From JAICSD01 sp963836665 (GTDB lineage Bacteria > Acidobacteriota > Vicinamibacteria > Vicinamibacterales > 2-12-FULL-66-21), in the NCBI GenBank assembly GCA_963836665.1, contig CAWIKL010000001.1:3534001-3598000 (forward strand): a stretch of DNA of 64,000 bases. Reading direction: 5' to 3'. The notes beneath the pieces were generated by a model that made no database searches, was not told the DNA's origin, and saw only the letters and a list, made by a program, of their open reading frames with translations. A program made the position numbers and the translations under genes. Positions 33,847 to 41,770 of this stretch are shown piece after piece. Within the stretch, counting starts at the first letter, position 1. Every line of letters starts with the position of its first letter.

Positions 33847-36800
33847 CTAGACGCCTGATGCTTTACAGCGCTGAATGGCGGCCGTAAGCGCTTCCACGAT
33901 GCGCGAGCCCTTCCGATGGAATCCTAACTCGCGCGTGAGCTCAGTAATGATCTCGTCGTCGGTGGGCAGACGTCCATCCGACAACACCCACCTCACCAGA
34001 CTTTGCAGCTGCGACGGCGCGTAGTCGTCAATGTCCAGGCCGGGCGGAACGCTGGGCCGTGGATCCCGCGGTCGAGCGGCCGGCACTGCTGACGGAGAAA
34101 TTGGTTCGGTCACGGGCGCGGTCTCGATTGGCACTGCGTGGTTGTCGAGCGCGTCGGCGTGGTCGACGGCGTCGGCAAACGCCTTGAGCGTGCGCCGGAC
34201 TTCGTCTTCGCGCCGGAGGAACCAGTCCGTGGACCAGATCCGATGGAACCGCCAGCCGAGCGCCTCGAGCTGCTGCTGCCGCAACCGATCGCGATCGCGG
34301 GCGGTGGGCGCGGAATGGTACGAGGCGCCGTCACACTCGATGGCCAGCACGAAGCGACCGGGCTTGAGCGGGTGCATTGCGACCATGTCGATGCGATAGC
34401 GAGAACTGCCGACCTGGCCGACGAGCTTGAGGCCCTGTCGCTCGAGCTCGTCGAAGACCGACTGTTCGAACTCGTTCAGCGCCACGTCGGTCACACTGCT
34501 GGCGCTGAGATGTCGTCCTTCGGCAGCGGCGTATTCGAGGAAGCCGCGCAGCAGGCGGACGCCGAGCTTGGGATAGTCCGGACGCATGTCCTCGTGACTG
34601 AAGGACGACACGACGGTCATTCGACGGCGCGCGCGCGTAATGGCCACGTTCAGGCGCCGCTCGCCGCCGTCCTGGAGCAGCGGACCGAAGTGGTAGACCA
34701 GGTCGCCCGTCTCGTTCTTGCCGTACCCGATCGAAAGAATGATCGCGTCCCGTTCATCACCCTGCACACGCTCCAGGTTCTTGACGAAAAATGGCTCGGA
34801 GCGCTGACTATCGAAGAATCCGTCCAGCGCCGGGTGTTGGTCCCGCGCGCGCGCCAGCGCCATCGAGATGCGGTTGGCGTGCTCGATGCCCATCGTGATG
34901 ACGCCGAGGCTTTCGTCAGATCGTGAGCCTGCGTGCTCGAGAATCAACTCCACGACCCGCTGCACCTCGCGCGACGCGCTGGCCTCCTGGCCTCCCTGAC
35001 CGGGCACATGCGGCACGAGTACGTGCGTTACCGCCTTGGTCAGACCCGGGCCGGGGAATGTCACCAGACGGTCGTTATAAATCGTGTGATTGGAGTAGGC
35101 GATGAGCGCCTCGTCACGGCTGCGATAGTGCCAATCCAGCGACCACGCGGGTTCCAGGAACGCGGACATGACGTCGAGGATGCTCTGAAACCCGGATGTG
35201 CCCTCGTCTGCGTCTTCTCGCTCATCAGGCTCGACGCCCGCGGCGAAAAACGTAGTGGGTGGCAACTGGCGGCTGTCGCCGGCGATCACCGCCTGCCGGC
35301 CACGGAGCAGGGACGTAACCGCATCCTCAGGCAGGACCTGGCTGGCCTCGTCGAACAACACCAAATCGAACAGCGGGTGTTCACCAGGGATCAACTGACT
35401 GACCGAGAGCGGGCTGGCCATCCAGCACGGACGCCGGGCGAGCAGGACATCCGGCGCTTCAGCAACCAAGCGACGGAGGGGCAGGTGTCGCGCCCGCTTG
35501 GCTGCCTCGCGGCCGACGAGCGCGCTCTGATCGCGATGCAGGTTCCGCGCCTCAACCGCCGCAACAGCGTGCGCCCGTCCCACGCGCTGCCGAGCGACCA
35601 CGAGTCGCTGCCGGTCGAGATCACGAAATTCAGCAGCGAACTCATCGTGGAGGCCGCCGCGAAACGTCGACAGCGACGGATCCTGCAGCTGAATCTCTTC
35701 GAGACAGGAACGCAGCCACGCATCACGCAGAAGCGATGACCAGACTGCCGGATCCGGCTTGTGGGCGCGGAGATCGACGAAGAAAGGCGCGAGACCGCAC
35801 TCGGTGAGACTGGCCTCGAGCTCATACGCACGCAGCAACTGCGGCGGCGTCACGGTGTCTCTCGAGAGCCCCTCGATCCAACCAGCAATCTCGGCGATGG
35901 TGATCGACTCCACGTCCAATTCGGGAAACGCTGCCGCGAGCCTGCCGAGGTCCTCTCGCGCGGCCGCCCACGCAGCGACCGCAGGCGTGAGACGAGACCA
36001 GGCGTGCGGCGTCGCCGCAGGATCGGCCTTGATCCGGTCCCATGCCGCGCGCTGGTCCAACACCCGTCCCACGAGCGCGTGCGCTTCCTGCGCCGACAGG
36101 GCCGCGGCGGTGTGCTCGGCACGAACATCCCGGAGGGCTTGCCGGTATGCACCGTTGAAGCACGACGCGAACAGCCCACGCAGCATCGATTGCGCTGGCG
36201 ACAGTTGCTCCATTAGACCGGCGAGATCGGCTTGAAAAATGGACTCGCGGTTGTCACGCAATATTTCCCGGATGGCCGACAACGCCTGCAACGACGCGCT
36301 CACGCCGCCAACTCGCTGAGGCGCCGTGACCGGGCACTCCGCCAAGAGCGCTGTCCACGCGGCTTGCCACGCCGGCCACGTCTCTCGTGCCAGACGCCGC
36401 ACGGCCTCGAGAGACGTCCGCAGTTGCTCCGCGGACGTGATCCGCGCGTGATTCCATGGGGACGCTGACTCGCGCATGACCAGAGGCGCCAGCGAGGCCA
36501 GCTCGCGCACCTTCTGTCGGCATGCATCGACACCCTTCTCGTCGAGCGTGTCGAGGGTTCGTTTCGCGAATCTCGTCGCGCATTCCGCTGTTGGGGGCTG
36601 CGACAGGATGCGGCCGTACAGCTGATAGAGACTGAGTCCGCCTGGCTGCCTGACGGTGTGCAGCGCCCGGACATGGTCATTGAGACAATCGCGCCGTTGC
36701 GTGAATGTCCGGTGCAGCGCATCGGCATCCGGCAGGGGCGCGTCGCGGACACGCTCGATACTCTCCTGCAGTTGCTCGGCGACATGCCGGCGGGTGAGTT

Positions 36801-37914
36801 CCGCGCCGTGGCAGTCGAGGCACAGGTGACCGAGGCCGGCCTCCTTCAAGCGGTTGAGGACGACGTCGAGCGCCGCGCGCTTCTCGGCTACGAAGAGCAC
36901 AGTCCGTCCCCTGGCCACGGCCTCTGCGATCAGGTTGGAGATGGTCTGGCTCTTCCCCGTGCCTGGAGGGCCGCTGATGACCCCGTTCTGCCGCCGTAAG
37001 GTGGCGGCGATCGCCTGCTGCTGCGAGGAGTCGGCGTCGCGGATCAAGAACTCCTGGTCCGGGGGCACCCGATCGAACTCGGTCGCGTCGACGCTCGCAC
37101 GGTCACCACGCGCGCGATCCGCGGCACCGCGGTCACCCGCGATGCCGGCGACGATGTCGTGTCGGGTGAGTGCGTCGCCGAGCTGCTGCAGATCCTTGAC
37201 GATGGCCATCTTCTGGAAGGCAAAGTTGCCCGCGATCCAGCGGCGAGCGATGGCAAACCCAGGCACACGTGCCGCAGCGGCCGAGAGCGTGGCAAAGGCC
37301 GGCGTCAGGTCGAAACTCTCCCCTTCGTCGTCACCAAGCACGGCCTGCACGAGGGCGTCCCCGTCGAGTGCCACTCCGTGCTCTTCCCGGAGCGCGTGAA
37401 CGAGCACCTCGTTGACCTTGAGATCGCCCGCGCGCTTCAACGACCACGACCCCGAGCGTCCAGACGTTTGCGCCGCCTGCAGCGGCATCAGCAGAATCGG
37501 CGCGGCCGAATCGCGGCCACCGTCCGAGGCCGTCCACGAGGCGAGACCGAGCGCCAGGAAGAGCGTCTCGAGGCCGCGCTCCTCGAAATTGCTGCGGGCG
37601 CGGGCGCTAATCTCGACCAGCGACGCCGTCGCCTGAGTGCGGCTCTCAACCGGCACCAGATCGTTGAGCTGAACGCCGTGATCGCTCTTGCCCGACTGCA
37701 GGAGGTCCAGCATCGCGGCTGCGGACGCGTTCGTCAGATCGAGCGTGCCGACCTTCAGGTCGCGGAAGTGGAGCAGGTTATTGCGCCGGGACATGTCGAC
37801 GAGCTGGCGGATCCACGCCTGTCGTGCGGCATCGACCTTGGCTCGCCGTTCGGGACTGACGTCGCCCGGCTGGGGTGACGGCTCACGTCGCTGGGTGTCG
37901 GCAGGCCCGGCCAT
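33847..37914 (-). CDS. DUF4011-helicase-Vsr-like nuclease (Hhe-type defence candidate)
   Basis: 1355 residues. The N-terminus is DUF4011-like (WIRQLVDMSRRNNLLHFRDL, about 33-52). An SF1 helicase follows: Walker A GPPGTGKS at 315-322, Walker B LVLFDEAS near 855-865, and a C-terminal helicase motif (VAITRARRR). Near 1150-1260 lies a Vsr/MTES_1575-type nuclease: YRIDMV, AIECDG and DRDRLRQ with RIWSTDW. The last ~70 residues are DUF3320-like (LVRWVLSDGRLPTDDEI). This is the order of the DUF4011-helicase-Vsr proteins reported as antiphage (Hhe). It is a single-gene unit beside mobilisation genes. Confidence 0.85.
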   Translation of the reverse strand: MAGPADTQRREPSPQPGDVSPERRAKVDAARQAWIRQLVDMSRRNNLLHFRDLKVGTLDLTNASAAAMLDLLQSGKSDHGVQLNDLVPVESRTQATASLVEISARARSNFEERGLETLFLALGLASWTASDGGRDSAAPILLMPLQAAQTSGRSGSWSLKRAGDLKVNEVLVHALREEHGVALDGDALVQAVLGDDEGESFDLTPAFATLSAAAARVPGFAIARRWIAGNFAFQKMAIVKDLQQLGDALTRHDIVAGIAGDRGAADRARGDRASVDATEFDRVPPDQEFLIRDADSSQQQAIAATLRRQNGVISGPPGTGKSQTISNLIAEAVARGRTVLFVAEKRAALDVVLNRLKEAGLGHLCLDCHGAELTRRHVAEQLQESIERVRDAPLPDADALHRTFTQRRDCLNDHVRALHTVRQPGGLSLYQLYGRILSQPPTAECATRFAKRTLDTLDEKGVDACRQKVRELASLAPLVMRESASPWNHARITSAEQLRTSLEAVRRLARETWPAWQAAWTALLAECPVTAPQRVGGVSASLQALSAIREILRDNRESIFQADLAGLMEQLSPAQSMLRGLFASCFNGAYRQALRDVRAEHTAAALSAQEAHALVGRVLDQRAAWDRIKADPAATPHAWSRLTPAVAAWAAAREDLGRLAAAFPELDVESITIAEIAGWIEGLSRDTVTPPQLLRAYELEASLTECGLAPFFVDLRAHKPDPAVWSSLLRDAWLRSCLEEIQLQDPSLSTFRGGLHDEFAAEFRDLDRQRLVVARQRVGRAHAVAAVEARNLHRDQSALVGREAAKRARHLPLRRLVAEAPDVLLARRPCWMASPLSVSQLIPGEHPLFDLVLFDEASQVLPEDAVTSLLRGRQAVIAGDSRQLPPTTFFAAGVEPDEREDADEGTSGFQSILDVMSAFLEPAWSLDWHYRSRDEALIAYSNHTIYNDRLVTFPGPGLTKAVTHVLVPHVPGQGGQEASASREVQRVVELILEHAGSRSDESLGVITMGIEHANRISMALARARDQHPALDGFFDSQRSEPFFVKNLERVQGDERDAIILSIGYGKNETGDLVYHFGPLLQDGGERRLNVAITRARRRMTVVSSFSHEDMRPDYPKLGVRLLRGFLEYAAAEGRHLSASSVTDVALNEFEQSVFDELERQGLKLVGQVGSSRYRIDMVAMHPLKPGRFVLAIECDGASYHSAPTARDRDRLRQQQLEALGWRFHRIWSTDWFLRREDEVRRTLKAFADAVDHADALDNHAVPIETAPVTEPISPSAVPAARPRDPRPSVPPGLDIDDYAPSQLQSLVRWVLSDGRLPTDDEIITELTRELGFHRKGSRIVEALTAAIQRCKASGV

Positions 37915-37979
37915 GGGGATTCGCTAGCGTAACCGCGTTTGTCGCCCCATGAAAGTCGGTCACGCAGCGTGTATCGAAG

Positions 37980-38038
37980 CAGACACTGTCTGACTCAGCG
38001 CCGACATCATGAAGGCGGCGAGTCATGATGGCGGCGAG
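37980..38038. other. oriT-like repeats between helicase and mobilisation genes
   Basis: CAGACA-C-TGTCTG (37980-37992) is a short inverted repeat. Two adjacent 16-bp direct repeats, TCATGAAGGCGGCGAG and TCATGATGGCGGCGAG (38007-38038), differ by one base. Position between divergent helicase and mob genes, 38 bp before the first mob gene, is where an oriT is expected; nicking is not shown. Confidence 0.45.
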
Positions 38039-38075
38039 TTGTGCCGCATCAGGTCGGCAGGACATGGAGGCCCGC

Positions 38076-38360
38076 ATGGATCGACCCGAGCAAGTTCGCA
38101 CCCGCATTGAGTCCGTCAACGAATCGCTGGCCCGCCTGCGCGCGGAACGCCTGCGGCTGCTGGCGCGCGCGACACTGGCGGCACGCAAACGTGACAGGAG
38201 CCAAAAGTTTCTCATCGGCACCGCAGTGCTCGCGGCGGTCCTGCTCGAGGGTGTTCCGGCTCTCCGGAATTCGGCAGAACTGCTCGCCTGGCTCGACACG
38301 CGGTTGACGCGACCCCGCGATCGCGCCGCCTTCGACCTGAAAGAGCACCAGGCGCGTTGA
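38076..38360 (+). CDS. small mobilisation accessory protein (MobC/TraD-like)
   Basis: 94 residues from ATG 38076 (38064 also possible). The first half is a basic coiled coil (RIESVNESLARLRAERLRLLARATLAARKRDR), then a hydrophobic helix (FLIGTAVLAAVLLEGVPAL). The basic coil plus short hydrophobic segment resembles relaxase accessory proteins of mobilisable elements. It precedes the relaxase gene by 34 bp and shares its direction. Family membership is tentative. Confidence 0.5.
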   Translation: MDRPEQVRTRIESVNESLARLRAERLRLLARATLAARKRDRSQKFLIGTAVLAAVLLEGVPALRNSAELLAWLDTRLTRPRDRAAFDLKEHQAR

Positions 38361-38394
38361 TGTCGAGCGCTGACGGGGTGAGAGGAGTCACGTC

Positions 38395-39339
38395 ATGACC
38401 AATTTCGAGCTCGACGGAACGCGGGGCGGCGGCCGAGCCCCCGACCGCGGCGCCTTCCATTTGGCCTTCCGGTCGGGCTCACGCGCCAGAGGCACGTGCG
38501 CAGCGAGCGCATACGACTACATCGCGCGTGAAGGCCGGTTCGACGACCCGACACTGGATCGAACGGTCTACCTGGAATCGGGAAACATGCCGTCGTGGAC
38601 GGAAGACGACCCGCGGGAGTACTGGGACGCGGCGGACCTCTACGAGCGCACGAATGGGCGGCTGTGCGTCGCCGGCAATTTCGCGCTCCCGCGCGGGCTC
38701 GACGTCGAGGACCGCATCCACATGGCTCGCACGTTCGTGAAGGAGTTGACCGATCGCGAACGCTTCCCCTACACCTTCGCCATCCACGCCGGAGAGGATG
38801 GCGACGGGCGCGAGCACAACCCGCACGTGCACGTGATGTTTTCCGAACGGGGCCATGACGGCCTCGATCGACGCTCCCAGGACTGGTTCCGCCGGCCGAA
38901 TCGTGAGCATCCCGAACGCGGCGGCGCGAGAAAGAGCCGCTCGTTACATGGTGGCGCTCGTGACTGGGTCGACTGGCTGGAACACGCTCGTGAGCGGCTG
39001 GCCGCCGTCATCAACGATCGGCTCCGCGCGTGTGGACGCGAGGAGCGCGTCGACCACCACCGCTACATACGGAAGGGGATCGACAGAGAGCCCGGCGAGC
39101 ACATCGGTCCCGCCGCGGTCAGGATTTTCGAGCGCACCGGCGCGAGCGATCGCCTGCAGGACCTGCTGGCAGACCAGGACGCGCCGCGCAACCTGGTCGA
39201 TCTCGATGCTCGCATCGAACGGCTCGAGCAACTTCGCGCGAACCTGGTGCTGGAACAGCACGCGCTCGATCACGGCGAGCCATACCCCGTTCGCTCGCGG
39301 ACTGATGGCTTTTCGCGCGACAACTCCCCTGAGAGGTAA
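38395..39339 (+). CDS. MobA/MobL-family relaxase
   Basis: 314 residues. The HUH-type motif is intact: HNPHVHVMFSER with His141, His144 and His146 as metal ligands; the catalytic Tyr is expected near the N-terminus (SAYDYIAREGRF, Tyr-Asp-Tyr). The LHGGARDWVDWLEHARERL segment is characteristic of MobA/MobL proteins. It nicks and covalently holds the oriT strand for conjugative transfer. It lacks a helicase or primase domain, so the element needs a helper conjugation system. The start has an upstream GAGAGGAG. It is followed 4 bp later by another mob-type gene. Confidence 0.85.
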   Translation: MTNFELDGTRGGGRAPDRGAFHLAFRSGSRARGTCAASAYDYIAREGRFDDPTLDRTVYLESGNMPSWTEDDPREYWDAADLYERTNGRLCVAGNFALPRGLDVEDRIHMARTFVKELTDRERFPYTFAIHAGEDGDGREHNPHVHVMFSERGHDGLDRRSQDWFRRPNREHPERGGARKSRSLHGGARDWVDWLEHARERLAAVINDRLRACGREERVDHHRYIRKGIDREPGEHIGPAAVRIFERTGASDRLQDLLADQDAPRNLVDLDARIERLEQLRANLVLEQHALDHGEPYPVRSRTDGFSRDNSPER

Positions 39340-39343
39340 AACG

Positions 39344-39808
39344 ATGAGCAGCGCACTGGACGCCTTCAGGGCGCAACAGAAGGCCGCTGAGGCGCTGCAC
39401 GCCAGGCTGACGGAAGTTTCCGCCCTGGTCTCGACGCTTCTCCCGCAGCTCGATCGCCTCAGGGTCGATCAGGCATTGAAAGAGACCTTCGCCGCAGAGA
39501 CAAAATGGCTCGTCACGGTACAGGACCTCGTCCGTGACGTGCGCGCATTTCGGGAGATTGAGTTCCGGCGCTTTCGACTCGGCGTGGTCTGGCGCTGGGC
39601 CCTCGCCTGTCTGTTTGCCCTGGCCTCGATGGGTGTCGGCCAGGCGGCCTACGCATGGGCCGCGAAGCCGTACGCGGAGGAGCTCGAACGGCTGCGTGCG
39701 CAACAGGCGTTTGCCGATACCATCCTACGGCGGATGTCGACGATGACGCCGGTGGAACGGCAACAGTTCGATCGGCTGATGAAACTGCAGCCGAGACCTG
39801 AACGGTGA
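39344..39808 (+). CDS. mobilisation accessory protein with membrane helix
   Basis: 154 residues, starting 4 bp after the relaxase stop. Coiled coil at about 5-60 and 115-150, with a membrane helix at about 85-108 (WRWALACLFALASMGVGQAAY). Helix-plus-coil accessory proteins of this size accompany MobA relaxases in mobilisable plasmids and integrated elements (MobB/MbeB-like). No nuclease motif is seen. Function is inferred from operon position. Confidence 0.6.
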   Translation: MSSALDAFRAQQKAAEALHARLTEVSALVSTLLPQLDRLRVDQALKETFAAETKWLVTVQDLVRDVRAFREIEFRRFRLGVVWRWALACLFALASMGVGQAAYAWAAKPYAEELERLRAQQAFADTILRRMSTMTPVERQQFDRLMKLQPRPER

Positions 39809-39818
39809 CGGTTTCGAA

Positions 39819-40190
39819 TCAGTCGTAGGCGATACCGAGTTCTCTTGCGAGCACCGCCAATCGAGGGTCAGCTGTCCACAACTTCAGCCGTCCGACCAAG
39901 GCAGATGCCAGAAGATGCGCATCGATCCAGTCAATCCCGCGGCCGTGCAATTGACGGTGGCGCACGAACTCCACAACGTCAACGTGAGGCACAGCCGGTG
40001 CCTGGTCCATCAGTTCGTAATTGGCGAGCAACTGTTTTCGCCCGCCCTTATCCCCGATGAGGAGCTCGCCGTAGACGAACTCATGGCCGCTCACTTCGCC
40101 CCGGCTCAAGAGTCCGCCCAGCGCTGACGCATAGGGGGTTCGATTCGAGAGGAATCGAATCCAGACCGAGGTATCGGCGAGAACGATCAT
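39819..40190 (-). CDS. vapC: VapC-type PIN ribonuclease toxin
   Basis: 123 residues, a typical PIN domain: IVLADTSVWIRFL supplies the first acidic residue (Asp6), GELLIGDKG and WIDAHLLASA supply others, and LWTADPRL carries the last. VapC toxins cut tRNA or rRNA when not bound by VapB. It overlaps the antitoxin gene by 4 bp and is convergent with the mobilisation genes, ending 10 bp from them. A PIN toxin directly beside the mob module may stabilise the island. Confidence 0.9.
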   Translation of the reverse strand: MIVLADTSVWIRFLSNRTPYASALGGLLSRGEVSGHEFVYGELLIGDKGGRKQLLANYELMDQAPAVPHVDVVEFVRHRQLHGRGIDWIDAHLLASALVGRLKLWTADPRLAVLARELGIAYD

Positions 40191-40405
40191 GCAGCCGAGT
40201 GCTTGACCGGCTTGGCAGGCTCCCGCCGCCGCGCGACGTCGCGGGCGTGCGGTTCGGATCCACGAAGCGCCCGGAGACGCTCGTAAGCGCCGCGACGGAC
40301 CAGCGCCGCGAGGCCGAGACGAACCGTGTCGGTGTCGGTCTTCGCACCAGACGCCGACTTGGCGTCACGCAGCAGCTGCTCGTCGACGTGCAGGGTCTTT
40401 TTCAT
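40187..40405 (-). CDS. vapB: VapB-type antitoxin
   Basis: 72 residues. The N-terminus is a VapB ribbon-helix-helix start (MKKTLHVDEQLLRDAKSASG, TDTDTVRLGLAAL) and the C-terminus is basic and Pro-rich, suited to wrap the toxin. It overlaps vapC by 4 bp, in the antitoxin-first order. A CATAAT box ends 7 nt before the ATG, so the mRNA may be leaderless, and a small palindrome overlaps it, giving autoregulation in the usual manner. Confidence 0.85.
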   Translation of the reverse strand: MKKTLHVDEQLLRDAKSASGAKTDTDTVRLGLAALVRRGAYERLRALRGSEPHARDVARRREPAKPVKHSAA

Positions 40406-40412
40406 ACATACG

Positions 40413-40433
40413 ATTATGCCATATTGGTATGGC
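40413..40433 (-). promoter_or_regulatory. vapBC promoter and operator palindrome
   Basis: GCCATA-CCAA-TATGGC (40433-40418) is a perfect inverted repeat, directly overlapping CATAAT (40418-40413) whose end is 7 nt from the vapB ATG. This is a natural VapB/VapC binding site for autorepression. Confidence 0.6.
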
Positions 40434-40486
40434 TCTTTTTGTCGCCGCGGCGGTGAGACTACACTCCGCCCTCAAGGAGCGCGATC

Positions 40487-41389
40487 ATGGAGCACATCGA
40501 CCGGCGATCGTTCCTCAACGCCACCAGCAGGTTCGTGGCGGGTGCGCTGACCGCCGGCGCTGTGCCCGAGGGGGTGTGGGCCGACGATGCCCGGGCCCAG
40601 CAGGCAGTGACCGTCCCCCACCCGCCCTCAGCCCGCGTGCTGGATCGGCTCAAAACCCGCTTCATGTTCCAAATCTCGGTCGACGTCGGCACGATCGAGC
40701 TGGGTCTCAGCGTTGCCGGGGCCGCGCTCGCCGGCGGGGTCAACATCGTCGAAATGGGGACGCCGCTGCTCAAGAACCAGGGGGTCGCGAACGTCGTGCC
40801 GGCCTTCCGCAAGAAGTTTCCCGCCGCGCTCCTGCTGGCCGACATGAAAACGATGGACGGTGGGGCCTTCGAGGCGCGCGCCGTCTATACGGGCGGCGGC
40901 AATATCTTTGATTTCCTCGCGCTCGCCGGCGTCAGTACGGCGAAGGCAATCTGTGGGGTGCGCGATGAATTCAGGCGCAGCGATCCCGAGCTGGCCCGGC
41001 TGGTCTTTTGCGACATCATGGTCCCGCACCAAGGCCCGGCCGCGGCGGCCGGCGACGCTGCGCTTCGCATGATCGAGGCGGGTGTGGACGGCATCGGCGT
41101 GCACCTACAGGCCGACGCGCGGCGCGCCGACCCGACGCTCATCGAGCGCCACTATCTCGATGACATGGTGCGCGCCATCCTCGAACGAGTCGGCGGCGCC
41201 GCCCCGGTGCAGGTGGTCGGTGGGCTGACCGTCGCGCAAGCGAAAGGCCTTGCGAAATCGGGGCTGCGCTGCTTCGTGATCAGCGGCAATCTCGGCGAAC
41301 CGGACTCCCGCGCGCGCTATGATTTGCCGCCGGATCAAATCCAGCGTTACGTCTCCGGTTTCATCGCCGAGGTCTCGAGCGTCAAGTAA
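40487..41389 (+). CDS. OMPDC/HUMPS-family TIM-barrel enzyme with Tat-type leader
   Basis: 300 residues. The N-terminus carries RRSFLNATSRFVAGALTAGA, a twin-arginine leader with a hydrophobic core. The barrel has the family's DxKxxD active site (Asp119, Lys121, Asp124; LLADMKTMDGG), and VDGIGVH, VQVVGGLT and FVISGNLG as later strands. Hexulose-phosphate synthase and related decarboxylases use this site. An exported member is unusual because these enzymes act on cytosolic sugar phosphates. The gene starts after a weak promoter and AAGGAG. It is transcribed with the monooxygenase-like gene and histidine kinase. Confidence 0.75.
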   Translation: MEHIDRRSFLNATSRFVAGALTAGAVPEGVWADDARAQQAVTVPHPPSARVLDRLKTRFMFQISVDVGTIELGLSVAGAALAGGVNIVEMGTPLLKNQGVANVVPAFRKKFPAALLLADMKTMDGGAFEARAVYTGGGNIFDFLALAGVSTAKAICGVRDEFRRSDPELARLVFCDIMVPHQGPAAAAGDAALRMIEAGVDGIGVHLQADARRADPTLIERHYLDDMVRAILERVGGAAPVQVVGGLTVAQAKGLAKSGLRCFVISGNLGEPDSRARYDLPPDQIQRYVSGFIAEVSSVK

Positions 41390-41421
41390 AATCAGCGCGA
41401 CGTGCGCGTGCAGGGAATTTC

Positions 41422-41763
41422 ATGCTGGCGATCATGTGGCAATTCGACGTCAAGGACGGCTGCGCGGCGGACTTCGAGGAGTTCTTCGGGGCCTCCGGGG
41501 AATGGACCGCGGTGAATCGCAATTCGCGATCCTACCTGGGCAGTTCTTTTCTTCGGGATCAGAATCGCGCATCCCGGTACATCGTCATCGAGTACTGGAG
41601 TGAGATGCTCGTCTACGAACAGCACCGGGGGTATCGCTCGGACACGATTGCGATCCTGGAAGAACGCCGGACCGCTCTCGTGGAATCGGTGGAACCGCTC
41701 GGCGTCTTTACGGTCCTCGACGTGCCGGAGCGCGCAGGCCCGACCTGGTCGCAGCGGACGTAA
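41422..41763 (+). CDS. ABM/dimeric ferredoxin-like protein
   Basis: 113 residues with the ABM-type alpha-beta pattern (AIMWQFDVKDGCAADFEEFF, RYIVIEYWSE, RTALVESVEPLGVFTVL). Such small dimeric barrels act as quinone or haem monooxygenases or have unknown roles. It starts 32 bp after the HUMPS enzyme and ends 7 bp before the histidine kinase. Coordinated expression with both is likely. The substrate cannot be told from sequence. Confidence 0.6.
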   Translation: MLAIMWQFDVKDGCAADFEEFFGASGEWTAVNRNSRSYLGSSFLRDQNRASRYIVIEYWSEMLVYEQHRGYRSDTIAILEERRTALVESVEPLGVFTVLDVPERAGPTWSQRT

Positions 41764-41770
41764 GCCGACC

